Notes: generated from the sequence alone by a model not told the origin. Positions 26,716 through 35,740 are shown, numbered from the stretch's first letter. The stretch: 64,000 nt of DNA from Streptomyces sp. NBC_00285 (GCF_036174265.1 NZ_CP108055.1:1550001-1614000); one strand, 5' to 3'. Numbers and translations are program-made.

Positions 26716-27731
26716 CGAGCGACGACCCCAGGATCCTGAAGGTACGGCCCCAACCCGGCGAGTACGCCTGGACGTTCGGCGGCGCGCCACCCGTGGCCCG
26801 GATCTCCCCCGGCACAGTTCTCGACCTGTACACGGAGGACTGTTTCGCGGGACGGGTGCGGTCCGAAAGGGACCTGGTGTCCGAGGTGTGCGAATTCCCC
26901 TTCCTGAACCCGCAGACCGGTCCCTTCCACATCGAGGGCGCGGAGCCGGGCGACACCGTCGCCGTGCACTTCGTCTCGATCGAACCGGCCCGGGACTGGG
27001 CCGCGTCGACCACGGTCCCCCTGTTCGGCGCGCTCACCTCGACGCACACCACCGCCACGCTCCAGCCCCCGCTGCCGGAGACAGTGTGGATCTGGCAGTT
27101 GGACCGGACCCGGCGCACGGCACTGTTCCGGGCCCGTGACAGTGACATCGAGATCGAGCTGCCCATGGACCCGATGCACGGCACCGTGGGGGTGGCTCCC
27201 GCCCATATGGAGGTGCGCTCGGCGCTGGTGCCCGACGCACACGGCGGGAACATGGACACACCCGAGATGCGGGCCGGCGTCACCTGCTACCTCGGTGTCA
27301 ACGTGGAGGGCGCCCTGCTCAGCCTCGGCGACGGACACGCCCGGCAGGGCGAGGGCGAGACCTGCGGGGTCGCCGTCGAGTGCGCGATGAACACCGTGGT
27401 GATCGTCGAACTACTCAAGGGCATCTCCACGCCCTGGCCGCGCATCGAGTCGGACACTCACATCATCTCGACCGGTTCGGCTCGGCCACTGGAGGACGCG
27501 TTCCGGATATCGCAGCTCGACCTCGTGCGGTGGCTGGTGCGCGACTACGGGTTCAGTGAGCTGGACGCCTACCAGTTCGCGACCCAGGCCGTGGAGTCCC
27601 CGCTGGCCAACGTCTGCGACACCAACTACACGTGCGTGGCGAAAATCCGCAAGGAATGGCTGCCCGCGGGCGAGACTCACCGCGGGGTGCACGCCCGGCT
27701 CCGTCACACCGCGGCGGCCCTGCTGGGCTGA
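26712..27731 (+). CDS. Acetamidase/formamidase family protein
   Basis: This 339-residue FmdA/AmdA-family amidohydrolase would release ammonia from short aliphatic amides. Family signatures visible are GPFHIEGAEPGDTVAVHF near residue 75, MDPMHGTVGVAP near 155, and LGDGHARQGEGE near 205, which contains expected metal-binding residues. The GTG start overlaps the stop of the upstream short ORF. A Tat-signal amidase follows after 29 bp and may be in the same transcript. Confidence 0.9.
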   Translation: MTSDDPRILKVRPQPGEYAWTFGGAPPVARISPGTVLDLYTEDCFAGRVRSERDLVSEVCEFPFLNPQTGPFHIEGAEPGDTVAVHFVSIEPARDWAASTTVPLFGALTSTHTTATLQPPLPETVWIWQLDRTRRTALFRARDSDIEIELPMDPMHGTVGVAPAHMEVRSALVPDAHGGNMDTPEMRAGVTCYLGVNVEGALLSLGDGHARQGEGETCGVAVECAMNTVVIVELLKGISTPWPRIESDTHIISTGSARPLEDAFRISQLDLVRWLVRDYGFSELDAYQFATQAVESPLANVCDTNYTCVAKIRKEWLPAGETHRGVHARLRHTAAALLG

Positions 27732-27760
27732 ACACCGCCGACAGGAAAGGCTCCTGATCC

Positions 27761-28360
27761 TTGGAACGCTCGCGACCGCTCCTCGACAGACGGCGACTGC
27801 TGAAGGGGGCCGCTCTGGCCGCCGTACCGTACACGCTGCTTCCCGAGGTGCGCGTCTGGGCGGCTCCCCAGCCCGTCCACCAGCCGTCCGCCGAGTGGCA
27901 GCCGGCCACCCCGTCCAACTACACGGCGTCGGACCGTCCCTCCTCCTACCGCGTGGACCGGGTGATCATCCATGTCACGCAGACCGACTACACCGGCGCC
28001 CTTGCCATCTTCCGGGACCCGGCGAAGAAGGTGTCCGCGCACTACGTCGTGCGATCGGCCGACGGTCACATCGCGCAGTGCGTCCGGGAGGCCGACATCG
28101 CCTGGCACGCCGGGAACTGGGGGTACAACACCCGCAGCATCGGCATCGAGCACGAGGGCTGGGTGGACAAGCCCGCCTACTTCACGGAGGCCCTGTACGG
28201 GCAGTCCGCGAAGCTCACCGCGGAGATCTGCCGGAGATACGGCATCCCCCGGGACCGTGGGCACATCATCGGGCACGCCGAGGTGCCGGGCACGGACCAC
28301 ACCGACCCGGGACCGTACTGGAACTGGGCGCGCTACATGAGGATGGTCGAACTGGCCTGA
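27761..28360 (+). CDS. Tat-exported N-acetylmuramoyl-L-alanine amidase (Amidase_2)
   Basis: This 199-residue peptidoglycan amidase of the PGRP/Amidase_2 fold has a twin-arginine signal (DRRRLLKGAAL, residues 9-19) and cleavage expected after the AAP near residue 36. Zinc-site residues are visible: His in VIIHVTQTDY, the catalytic Glu in IGIEHEGW and His/Asp in TDHTDPGPYWNW. It would cleave the lactyl-peptide amide bond in the cell wall. The start appears to be TTG at 27761; no better codon was seen. It is 29 bp downstream of the acetamidase gene. Confidence 0.88.
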   Translation: MERSRPLLDRRRLLKGAALAAVPYTLLPEVRVWAAPQPVHQPSAEWQPATPSNYTASDRPSSYRVDRVIIHVTQTDYTGALAIFRDPAKKVSAHYVVRSADGHIAQCVREADIAWHAGNWGYNTRSIGIEHEGWVDKPAYFTEALYGQSAKLTAEICRRYGIPRDRGHIIGHAEVPGTDHTDPGPYWNWARYMRMVELA

Positions 28361-28432
28361 CCCGCGCGAGAGAAACATCGCCTCAGGTGACGCCGGTCGA
28401 AGTGGTTGTCTGCGCGCGCACCCGGAGTGACG

Positions 28433-29749
28433 ATGTCCCCAGCCACATCGCCTTCCGGGGAGACCGAGTTGACCGATCCATGGGTGGCCCTGGAGCCGGG
28501 GACCGACCCCGCCGAGCAGGTCCGGCTGCTGCGACGCGCTCACGAGAGGTTCACCGAGGCGGGCACGGTGCAACGCCCGGTGCGCCCCGTGGTGGCCGAC
28601 TCGTGGCGGCGATCCGCGCGGGCCGGTGTCGGGCCCGACGGAACGGCGAGCGTCGACCTCAGCGACGGTGACCTCGATGTGTACCGGGCCGAGCATCCGC
28701 TGGCACGGGTCATGCCCCTGGTCCGTGAGCTGATGGGGACCTTCGCCGCCGACGGGGAGCATCTGCTCGCGGTGTGCGACGAGCACGGCAGGCTGCTCTG
28801 GGTCGAGGGCCACGCTACGACCCGCCGACAGGCGGAGTGGATGAACTTCGTGCCGGGTGCGCAGTGGGCGGAAACAGCCGTCGGGACGAACGCGCCGGGC
28901 ACCGCGGTCGCGGTGGACCGGCCGGTGCAGGTGTTCGCGGCGGAGCACTTCATCCGCCGGGTTCAACCGTGGACCTGCGCGGCGGCACCGGTGCACGATC
29001 CGCGGACCGGGCGGGTGTTGGGGGCCGTGGACATCACCGGCGGGGATGGACTGGCGCATCCGCACAGTCTGGGCTTCGTCCAGGCGGTCGCGCGGGCCGC
29101 CGAGTCCCAGCTGACGCTGCTCCTCCCGCAGCGGCCCGCCGGCGACATCCCCGAACTGAGCGCGCTCGGCCGGGATGAGGCAGTGCTGGTCGGCGACGGC
29201 GGCGGGACCAGGCTCAGCCGTCGGCACAGCGAGATCCTTGTGCTGCTGTCCCGCCACCCGGAGGGACTGACCGGGGACGAGCTCCTGTGCGCGCTGTACG
29301 AGGACGAGTCGGTGCCGTCGGTGACGCTGCGGGCCGAACTGGCGCGGCTGCGCAGGGTCCTCGGGCCGGGACTGCTGGCCTCGCGGCCGTACCGGCTGAC
29401 CGTGCCGGTCGAGTCGGACGTGGCCCTCGTCGAGCGTCGGCTGGAGAGCGGGGCGGTCACGGGGGCGGCACGGGGATACGCCGGTCCACTGCTGCCGGCG
29501 TCGCAGGCTCCGGCCGTGGTACGGCTCCGGCGCCGGGTCGCCGACGGGCTGCGCACCGCGTTGATCGCCCGCCGCGATCCCGACCTGCTCTCCGACTGGG
29601 CGCACGCTCCGTGGGGCGAGGACGACCTCGACGTGTGGCGGGCGCTCGCGGCCGTACGGCCCACGGTGAGCGTACGAGCCCGTCTTGCCGCGCTGGAATC
29701 GGAGCTGGCCGCCCCGGCGGCAACGTGGTTGCAACGTCCGCGCTCCTAG
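28433..29749 (+). CDS. GAF-domain transcriptional regulator, AcoR-like without AAA+ domain
   Basis: This 438-residue regulator has an N-terminal GAF sensor (about 60-225) with features of the AcoR-type input domain (VVADSWRRSARAGV, MNFVPGAQWAETAVGTNAPG) and a C-terminal winged-helix DNA-binding segment near residues 265-345 (LSRRHSEILVLLSRHPEGLT). It lacks the sigma-54 AAA+ module of classical AcoR. It is encoded 56 bp upstream of an aldehyde dehydrogenase gene that it very likely activates in response to an alcohol or aldehyde. Confidence 0.85.
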   Translation: MSPATSPSGETELTDPWVALEPGTDPAEQVRLLRRAHERFTEAGTVQRPVRPVVADSWRRSARAGVGPDGTASVDLSDGDLDVYRAEHPLARVMPLVRELMGTFAADGEHLLAVCDEHGRLLWVEGHATTRRQAEWMNFVPGAQWAETAVGTNAPGTAVAVDRPVQVFAAEHFIRRVQPWTCAAAPVHDPRTGRVLGAVDITGGDGLAHPHSLGFVQAVARAAESQLTLLLPQRPAGDIPELSALGRDEAVLVGDGGGTRLSRRHSEILVLLSRHPEGLTGDELLCALYEDESVPSVTLRAELARLRRVLGPGLLASRPYRLTVPVESDVALVERRLESGAVTGAARGYAGPLLPASQAPAVVRLRRRVADGLRTALIARRDPDLLSDWAHAPWGEDDLDVWRALAAVRPTVSVRARLAALESELAAPAATWLQRPRS

Positions 29750-29763
29750 CCTCGCGCCCAGAG

Positions 29764-29781
29764 CTGCCCAACGGCGGGCAG
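29764..29781 (+). promoter_or_regulatory. Small hairpin between GAF regulator and aldehyde dehydrogenase genes
   Basis: CTGCCC and GGGCAG (6-bp arms, 6-nt loop) lie just before the dehydrogenase ribosome binding site. It could attenuate readthrough or be incidental. Confidence 0.3.
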
Positions 29782-29805
29782 CGCTGCTGAAGGAGGCAGG
29801 CCAGC

Positions 29806-31329
29806 ATGACCCGTTACGCGGCACCCGGCACCGAGGGCGCGATCGTCTCCTACCAGGCGCGCTACGACCACTTCATCGGCGGCGAGTACGTGGCGCCGGC
29901 GCTCGGGCAGTACTTCGAGAACCCGTCCCCGGTCAACGGGCAGCCGTTCACCGAGGTCGCGCGGGGCACCGCACAGGACGTGGAGCGGGCGCTGGACGCC
30001 GCGCACGCCGCCGCCCCGGGCTGGGGCCGGACCTCGGTGACCGAACGGTCCGGCATCCTGCTGAAGATCGCCGACCGGATGGAGGCGAACCTGGAGAAGC
30101 TCGCCGTCGCGGAGAGCTGGGAGAACGGCAAGCCGGTGCGGGAGACCCTCGCCGCCGACATCCCACTGGCCATCGACCACTTCAGGTACTTCGCGGGGGC
30201 GATCCGCGCGCAGGAGGGTTCGCTGGGCGAGGTCGACGACGACACGGTGGCGTACCACTTCCACGAGCCGCTCGGTGTCGTAGCGCAGATCATCCCGTGG
30301 AACTTCCCGATCCTGATGGCGGTGTGGAAGCTCGCCCCGGCCCTCGCCGCGGGCAACGCGGTCGTCATCAAGCCCGCCGAGCAGACCCCGGCCTCCCTCC
30401 ACTACTGGATGAGCCTGATCGCGGACCTGCTGCCGCCCGGCGTGGTGAACATCGTCAACGGCTTCGGCGTCGAGGCCGGCAAGCCGCTCGCGTCCAGCCC
30501 GCGGGTGGCCAAGGTGGCGTTCACCGGCGAGACCACGACGGGGCGGCTGATCATGCAGTACGCCTCCGAGAACATCAAGCCGGTCACCCTCGAACTCGGC
30601 GGCAAGTCACCGAACATCTTCTTCGACGACGTGTGGGCGCAGGACGACGACTTCCGGGACAAGGCTCTCGAAGGGTTCACGATGTTCGCCCTCAACCAGG
30701 GCGAGGTCTGCACCTGTCCGTCCCGGGCGCTCATCCAGCGCGGCAACTACTCCGAGTTCCTCCAGGCGGCCGTCGCCCGCACCGAGCTCATCAAGCCGGG
30801 CCACCCGCTCGACACCGACACGATGATCGGCGCCCAGGCCTCCAACGACCAGCTGGAGAAGATCCTCTCCTACCTCGACGTCGGCCGGCAGGAGGGCGCG
30901 CGCATCCTCACCGGCGGCGAACGCATCGAGTACGACGGGGAGTTGAAGGGCGGCTACTACGTCCAGCCGACGATCTTCGAGGGCGACAACCGTATGCGGA
31001 TCTTCCAGGAGGAGATCTTCGGCCCCGTCGTCTCGGTGACCTCCTTCGACGACTTCGACGACGCCCTGAAGATCGCCAACGACACGCTGTACGGGCTCGG
31101 CGCGGGTGTGTGGACCCGGGACATCAACACGGCGTACCGGGCCGGCCGGGGGATCCAGGCCGGCCGCGTCTGGACCAACTGCTACCACGCGTACCCGGCG
31201 CATGCCGCGTTCGGCGGGTACAAGCAGTCGGGGATCGGGCGGGAGAACCACAAGATGATGCTGGAGCACTACCAGCAGACGAAGAACCTTTTGGTTTCAT
31301 ACAGCCCGAAGAAACTTGGGTTCTTCTAG
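29806..31329 (+). CDS. NAD-dependent aldehyde dehydrogenase (ExaC/acetaldehyde type)
   Basis: This 507-residue enzyme oxidises an aldehyde, probably acetaldehyde, to the acid with NAD+. The catalytic Cys is in [11 protein letters not shown] near residue 305 and the general-base Glu in LELGGKSPN near 270; the NAD-binding [19 protein letters not shown] is also present (about 163-181). AAGGAGG precedes the ATG. Co-location with the GAF regulator matches alcohol/aldehyde-induced exaC-type loci. Confidence 0.95.
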   Translation: MTRYAAPGTEGAIVSYQARYDHFIGGEYVAPALGQYFENPSPVNGQPFTEVARGTAQDVERALDAAHAAAPGWGRTSVTERSGILLKIADRMEANLEKLAVAESWENGKPVRETLAADIPLAIDHFRYFAGAIRAQEGSLGEVDDDTVAYHFHEPLGVVAQIIPWNFPILMAVWKLAPALAAGNAVVIKPAEQTPASLHYWMSLIADLLPPGVVNIVNGFGVEAGKPLASSPRVAKVAFTGETTTGRLIMQYASENIKPVTLELGGKSPNIFFDDVWAQDDDFRDKALEGFTMFALNQGEVCTCPSRALIQRGNYSEFLQAAVARTELIKPGHPLDTDTMIGAQASNDQLEKILSYLDVGRQEGARILTGGERIEYDGELKGGYYVQPTIFEGDNRMRIFQEEIFGPVVSVTSFDDFDDALKIANDTLYGLGAGVWTRDINTAYRAGRGIQAGRVWTNCYHAYPAHAAFGGYKQSGIGRENHKMMLEHYQQTKNLLVSYSPKKLGFF

Positions 31330-31446
31330 AGTCTCAAGTCGGTTGCCTGGAGGCACCGATGCGCTCCCGGCAACCCGACACGATAGTGTCGGCGGCGGTT
31401 GAATCCATTCACCCGTCGCCGACCTCTGCCTGGTGCAGGTATCGGC

Positions 31447-31572
31447 TCAGTCGCAGCCGGGGCGGCAGCCGCAGGCGTCTGTCTCCCCGCCGGCGGCCGG
31501 AACCACCACGGTGGGTCGGTGTCCGGACCCGCTCAGGAGTTCCGGTTCCACCTCTTCCGCGATGCTCTCCAC
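31447..31572 (-). CDS. Cys-rich micropeptide candidate, 41 residues
   Basis: The GTG at 31572 directly follows the stop codon of the F420-type oxidoreductase gene (TGAGTG) and opens a 42-codon frame. It encodes an acidic N terminus (ESIAEEVEPELL), a hydrophobic stretch (TVVVPAAGG) and a C terminus DACGCRPGCD with CxC-x3-C spacing. GGAGG lies just upstream but the spacing is short. It could be a metal-binding peptide, a modified-peptide precursor or a chance frame; I do not recognise a family. Confidence 0.4.
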   Translation of the reverse strand: MESIAEEVEPELLSGSGHRPTVVVPAAGGETDACGCRPGCD

Positions 31573-32322
31573 TCACCTCCAGGCGTCGACCGAGAAGCTG
31601 CCGCCCGCGGGCCGGACAACCGTGGCGGTCAGTTCCCTCACCCGGTCGGCAGGTACCGGAACGCCCGGGGCTTGGAAGATCCATTCCATCGTCTTGTCCA
31701 AGCCCACGTCCTTGGGTACTTCCCCGAAGTAGGGCTTGCAGTAGACGGGCGTGCCTGGTTCGCTGCGCCAGCTGTCGGCGAGCGTGCCGATGTCCACCGC
31801 GTCGTAGCCGAGGATGTCGAGCAACTCCACGACCTCCGTCTTGGCGGCGGCATCGTCACCGGCGATCGGCATGGCACTGCGGTCCGGCGCACCCGAGGGA
31901 CGTGCCAGGCTGGACAGCTGGCTGGAGACGATATTGTTGGCCGCCTTGACCACACGGGAGTCGGCCAGGTGGCGCTGCACCAGCTCGCTGCTCGTCAGCT
32001 CGTTCGCGTCCAGCTCGGCGATGCGGCCGTCGCGCTCCGGGTAATAGTTCAGCGTGTCGATCACGATCTTGCCCGCCAGCGGCTGTGCCGGGATCTTCTC
32101 GTAGGCGCCCAGCGGGATGGACACCACCACCAGGTCCCCGGCCTCGGCGGCCTCGGCGGGAGTGGCCGCCCGGGCGCGGGGGCCGAGTTCGGCAACGAGA
32201 CCGGCGAGGGACTCGGGACCGCGGGAGTTGCTCAGGACGACGTCCAGGCCTGCGGCGACAGCAAGGCGGGCCAAGATGCCGCCGATGGTGCCACTGCCGA
32301 TGAAGCCGAGTGTCTTGTTCAT
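31573..32322 (-). CDS. F420-dependent NADP oxidoreductase-like protein (paralog 1)
   Basis: This 249-residue F420_oxidored-fold protein has an N-terminal dinucleotide-binding motif (LGFIGSGTIGGILARLAV) and the phosphate-binding NSRGPES loop. The family includes F420H2:NADP reductases, but many members are uncharacterised NADP oxidoreductases. It shares TxNYYPxRDG and GTLADSWR...GTPVYC blocks with two paralogs at 37228 and 38178. The ATG at 32322 was chosen at the Rossmann motif. It is divergent from a TetR gene with paired operators between them. Confidence 0.85.
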   Translation of the reverse strand: MNKTLGFIGSGTIGGILARLAVAAGLDVVLSNSRGPESLAGLVAELGPRARAATPAEAAEAGDLVVVSIPLGAYEKIPAQPLAGKIVIDTLNYYPERDGRIAELDANELTSSELVQRHLADSRVVKAANNIVSSQLSSLARPSGAPDRSAMPIAGDDAAAKTEVVELLDILGYDAVDIGTLADSWRSEPGTPVYCKPYFGEVPKDVGLDKTMEWIFQAPGVPVPADRVRELTATVVRPAGGSFSVDAWR

Positions 32323-32379
32323 GGTGCTCTGTTCTCCAATGGGATGAGGAAATGCCGGACCGGCCACAGCCACGAACCG

Positions 32380-32398
32380 TAACCGGACCGGCTGGTCA
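32380..32398. promoter_or_regulatory. TetR operator candidate A
   Basis: TAACCGGACCGGCTGGTCA shares 16 of 19 positions with the site at 32418-32436. It lies 58 bp upstream of the oxidoreductase start in the divergent region. Confidence 0.6.
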
Positions 32399-32417
32399 CT
32401 TTAACTACCGTACCACC

Positions 32418-32436
32418 TAACCGGACCGCCCGGTCA
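32418..32436. promoter_or_regulatory. TetR operator candidate B
   Basis: TAACCGGACCGCCCGGTCA contains the dyad GACCG-N2-CGGTC and repeats candidate A at a 38-bp distance. It lies 19 bp before the TetR start codon, suitable for autorepression. Confidence 0.6.
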
Positions 32437-32455
32437 TGTTGAGTAGAGTGGACCC

Positions 32456-33109
32456 ATGAGCACTGAAGAAGAAGCCGTTGCAGCGCCGCCCGCGCGACGG
32501 ATGAGAGCCGACGCGGTGCGGACGCGCAAGGCGCTGTTGAAGGCTGCCGCGGAGGTGTTCGCCGAGCACGGCGCGGAAGGGTCCACTGCGCAGATCGCGG
32601 CACGGGCGGGGATCGGAAAGGGAACCGTCTTCCGGCATTTCCCCACCAAGGAGGACCTGTTCGCCGCGATCATCGGCGAGGCAATCGACGGGCTGGTGGC
32701 AGTGGGCCGCCAGCAGGCCGAGCAGGCCGACGCGGACGCCGCCCTGCTGCAGTTCATGAGCGCGGGCGTCGATCTCTACGCAAACAACCGGGCGCTCGCG
32801 GAGGCACTTCGTATGGTGTCGGATGTTCGGCACCCGGAGATACAGGCCGGACAGGCGCAGTTGATCGCAACAGCCGGGTCACTGGCGCGGCGGGCGCAAC
32901 GCGACGGCTCACTCCGTGCGGATCTGAACGGGCAGGACGTGATGCTGCTGATCTGCGGCGTGTACTACACCGCCGCACCCTTGCTGGCTGCCGATCCGTC
33001 GGCCTGGCGGCGCTACCTGCGGCTCACCTTCGACGGCATGTGCGCCACCGGCACCGGGCCTCTACCCCCGGCACTCTTTCACGACTCCTTGCTGCCGACG
33101 ATCCGGTAG
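32456..33109 (+). CDS. TetR family transcriptional regulator
   Basis: This 217-residue regulator has a TetR helix-turn-helix at about residues 20-65 (QIAARAGIGKGTVFRHFPTK) and an all-helical ligand domain. It is divergent from the F420-type oxidoreductase gene, with two matching operator candidates in the 133-bp gap. It most likely represses that gene and itself. The effector is unknown. Confidence 0.9.
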   Translation: MSTEEEAVAAPPARRMRADAVRTRKALLKAAAEVFAEHGAEGSTAQIAARAGIGKGTVFRHFPTKEDLFAAIIGEAIDGLVAVGRQQAEQADADAALLQFMSAGVDLYANNRALAEALRMVSDVRHPEIQAGQAQLIATAGSLARRAQRDGSLRADLNGQDVMLLICGVYYTAAPLLAADPSAWRRYLRLTFDGMCATGTGPLPPALFHDSLLPTIR

Positions 33110-33472
33110 GGCCGACCGGCATGCGCCAGAAGTTCACCGACGCGCGGGCTGCCGCGGCTCCTACAGGCCTCCGCTCTGCGGTCTTCGGTCGGCACCCCGC
33201 CGACCGACGCTCCAGCTCGGGCCTCGTCGGCTCCTCGGCGAACGTTCCGTACGACGAGGAGCCCACCGTCCGGAGCCGGGGAGGATTGTCGGTCCATGGA
33301 TATGTGATCCTCTCCCGCCCCCGTCGATACACCCCCATAGTCGAGACTGCCGGGCGCGCCCGGCCCCTGCGGCGAAGGAGAGTATCGCCGAGGTCAACGG
33401 CGTCTACGACCAGGTGCTGGCCCTGCTGAGCGGCGCCACGACCTGATCCAGCCACACAATGGAGAGCCGAAC
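33110..33472. other. Gap of 363 bp with a possible gene-tail remnant
   Basis: Mostly no recognisable gene. The last part contains a short protein-like frame ending at 33446 (AAKESIAEVNGVYDQVLALL), which looks like the C terminus of a lost oxidoreductase or dehydrogenase. It has no start and no upstream continuation. Confidence 0.35.
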
Positions 33473-33865
33473 GTGAAACCCACGAATGAAGACACCGTCG
33501 AAATAAGCAGGGCCCTGGCGCTGTGGGCGCACATCATGGACGACCACAAACTGGACCGTCTCGGCGAATGCCTCACCGAAGACGCGGTGTGGGACGGCAG
33601 CGTCTTCGGCGGCGACCCGATCGTCGGGCTGGACGCGATCGCGGCCTTCATGAACGCCCCCGGACACGCGAAAGCCCACCACACGACGAACATCGTCGTG
33701 TCGGAAGGCCCGGGCGACGAGGTGCGGGCCCGATCCAAAGGTCTGAGCCTGCTGGAGGGCGGCACTGTCGCCAGCGTCGTCTACGCCGACGACCTGCGGC
33801 GCACCGATGACGGCTGGCGCATTTCCCGGCGGGTCATCCATCTCACGTGGCCACAGCGCTTCTAG
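33473..33865 (+). CDS. SnoaL-like (NTF2-fold) protein
   Basis: This 130-residue NTF2-like protein has the SnoaL_4 layout: an N-terminal helix (ISRALALWAHIMDDHKLDRL), an EDAVWDGSVFGG strand with acidic residues and the HHTTNIVVS sheet. Members act as small isomerases, cyclases, dehydratases or as ligand-binding subunits; the substrate is unknown. GTG at 33473 with GGAGAG upstream. Its stop codon TAG is formed from host TA plus the first G of the adjacent IS element; the uninterrupted sequence would have read TAA at the same codon. Confidence 0.85.
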   Translation: MKPTNEDTVEISRALALWAHIMDDHKLDRLGECLTEDAVWDGSVFGGDPIVGLDAIAAFMNAPGHAKAHHTTNIVVSEGPGDEVRARSKGLSLLEGGTVASVVYADDLRRTDDGWRISRRVIHLTWPQRF

Positions 33866-34692
33866 GGGTGCTTTCCAAAAGCCGGGTGCTTGCGGGCGAG
33901 TGTCATGCAGTGGGCGAGTTGCAGTAAGGCGTCGTGCATGTCGTCGTGTACTTCCCACCGGATCCACAGGCGGCGAGGGCCATGGAGCCAGGCGATGGCG
34001 GACTCGGCGTCCCAGCGGACCTTGCCCAGGCCCGACCCGTGCGGCTGGCTCCGTTGAACGATCTTCGGTGTGATGCCGCGCTCGCGCAGTCGGCGGCGAT
34101 AGAGGTCGTAGTCGTAGCCGCGGTCGGCATACAGCATCCTGGGTTTGCGCCGGGGGCGGCCCCGCTTGCCCCGCACCGGCCCAAGGCTGTCGATCAGCGG
34201 CCGAAGCCGGGTGACATCGTGGCGGTGACTGCCGGTCAGCGACACCCGCAGCGGGGTGCCGCGGGCATCGGTCAGCACGTGATGCTTCGAACCCGGCCTC
34301 CCGCGGTCAACCGGGCTCGGACCGACTTTCGGGCTGCGTCGTCCCCGTCTGGCCTGCACGTGCGAGGCGTCGATGGTGGCGCGGGAGAAGTCGAGACGGT
34401 CCGGCGCCCGCACCCCGTCCGGCAGCACCCGCCGGAGTTCCTCCCACACCCCGGCCTCCTGCCACTCGGCCGGCCGCCGCCAGCAGGTAGGACCGGAACC
34501 GAACCCCAACTCCGGCGGCAGGAACTCCCACTGGACACCTGGGTAGAGGACGAACAGCACACCTTGGAGCGTCTAGCGGTCATCGATCCGCTTGGGCCCC
34601 GGGTAGCGGAACTGCCGCTCATGCTTCGGCAACAGCGGCTCGCTCACCGCCCACAACCCGTCACTGACCTCCCATGGCTTCCGCCGCGCCAT
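33862..34692 (-). pseudogene. IS5-family transposase with in-frame amber codon
   Basis: A 276-codon DDE transposase reading frame (DUF4096 N terminus MARRKPWEVSDGLWAVSEPL, then DDE_Tnp_1). Catalytic Asp in ATIDASHVQ and in YADRGYDYDLY, and the terminal Glu in the AESAIAWLHG region, are present. A TAG at 34573-34575, between RIDDR and TLQGVLFVL, breaks an otherwise continuous frame. It is either a nonsense mutation (from CAG) or a natural break in a two-part frame. The element is therefore probably immobile on its own. Confidence 0.85.
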
Positions 34693-34767
34693 GGTCACAC
34701 CCCACAGAAAACATGGGATTACGCACATCTCCGCCGTGCCACAACACGATCTTTCTGCAAGGACCCC
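33865..34767. mobile_element. IS5-like insertion sequence, 903 bp
   Basis: Ends are defined by imperfect terminal inverted repeats beginning GGGGTGCTTTCCAAAAG (left) and GGGGTCCTTGCAGAAAG (right, read inward on the minus strand), identical at 13 of 17 positions. Both outer ends are flanked by TA, consistent with a 2-bp target duplication. Removing the element rejoins the SnoaL stop codon (TAA) with AAAAGGACG before the alpha/beta hydrolase gene. Confidence 0.85.
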
Positions 34768-34789
34768 TAAAAAAGGACGTACCACCATC

Positions 34790-35740
34790 ATGAACGCTTC
34801 CACCACAGCCTCCACGACCGCCCTGGCCATCGGGTCGGAGGAGCCTCTCAGCCCCGGCTACGACGCGGCGACCAAGGACGACGCCGAGTTCAACAAGCAC
34901 TTCCGGCACGGCTTCACCACCATCAACGACGTACAGATGCACTACGTCGTCGGCGGCGACGGCCCGCAGGTCATGGTGCTCCTGCACGGCTGGCCGCAGA
35001 GCTGGTACGAGTACCGCCAAATCATGCCCTCACTGCTGCCCGGCCGCACCGTCATCGCCATCGACCTGCCGGGCATGGGCGACTCGACCGGAAACCCGCC
35101 CTCCATGACCAAGACGGTCCTGGCCACGTACGTCCACAAGCTGCTCAACCACCTCGGCCACCACGAGAACGTACACGTCGTCGCCCACGACTTCGGCCTC
35201 AACGTCGCCTACCCATTGGCCGCCCAGCACCGCGACCAGGTGGCGGGCCTGTTCCTCATGGACGGCGGCCTCGTCGGCAAGAACCTTAAGTTCGCCACCC
35301 TCGCATCGGTTTCTTGGCACTTCTCCTTCTTCCTGCAGAATCCGCTCGCCGAGGAACTGGTCACCGGCCGGGTCGAAACCTTCCTCACCCGCTTCCTCCA
35401 GAGTGTGAAGACCGCCGGCGAGAACGTCTCCGACGACGAACTCGCCGAGTTCGTCCGGGTGTTCTCCCGTCCCCAGGTCCTGCACGCCGGCTTCGGGCTC
35501 TACCGGACCATGACCCAGGACGAGGCCGACAACACCAAACTCCAGGACACCCCGCTGACCATCCCGGTCCATCTGATCACCCAGGCCGCCCTCGCCGACC
35601 TGTTCCTGCCGCCCATCCAGGACGCCGCCCCCCACGCCACCTCCGCCGTCGTGCCCGGCGCCGGACACTTCCTCGTCCACGAAGCACCCGACCGCGTCCT
35701 GGCCGAGATCAACGCCTTCTACCCCACCTCCGCCCCCTGA
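34790..35740 (+). CDS. Alpha/beta hydrolase (epoxide hydrolase/dehalogenase-like)
   Basis: This 316-residue alpha/beta hydrolase has the oxyanion motif HGWPQSWYEYR near residue 71, an aspartate nucleophile elbow (VVAHDFGLNVA) near residue 135 and the catalytic His in PGAGHFLVHEAPDR near 293. The Asp nucleophile is typical of epoxide hydrolases and haloalkane dehalogenases rather than serine esterases. The ATG at 34790 follows AAAAAAGGACG. Before IS insertion it would have sat about 20 bp after the SnoaL gene, probably as one operon. Confidence 0.88.
   Translation: MNASTTASTTALAIGSEEPLSPGYDAATKDDAEFNKHFRHGFTTINDVQMHYVVGGDGPQVMVLLHGWPQSWYEYRQIMPSLLPGRTVIAIDLPGMGDSTGNPPSMTKTVLATYVHKLLNHLGHHENVHVVAHDFGLNVAYPLAAQHRDQVAGLFLMDGGLVGKNLKFATLASVSWHFSFFLQNPLAEELVTGRVETFLTRFLQSVKTAGENVSDDELAEFVRVFSRPQVLHAGFGLYRTMTQDEADNTKLQDTPLTIPVHLITQAALADLFLPPIQDAAPHATSAVVPGAGHFLVHEAPDRVLAEINAFYPTSAP

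Noticed and set aside
31330..31446. A DUF779-type partner gene after the aldehyde dehydrogenase
   Set aside because: Such a gene often follows this dehydrogenase type, but no matching frame exists here.
29685..31949. 754-codon plus-strand frame across the aldehyde dehydrogenase
   Set aside because: Shadow of the dehydrogenase frame, with an Arg-rich composition and no family.
33040..33429. Plus-strand frame downstream of the TetR gene
   Set aside because: Low-complexity Arg/Ser composition, overlapping the TetR 3' end, no ribosome binding site.
33865..34767. IS630-family assignment from the TA target flanks
   Set aside because: The transposase N terminus and DDE region resemble IS5, so TA duplication alone is not enough.
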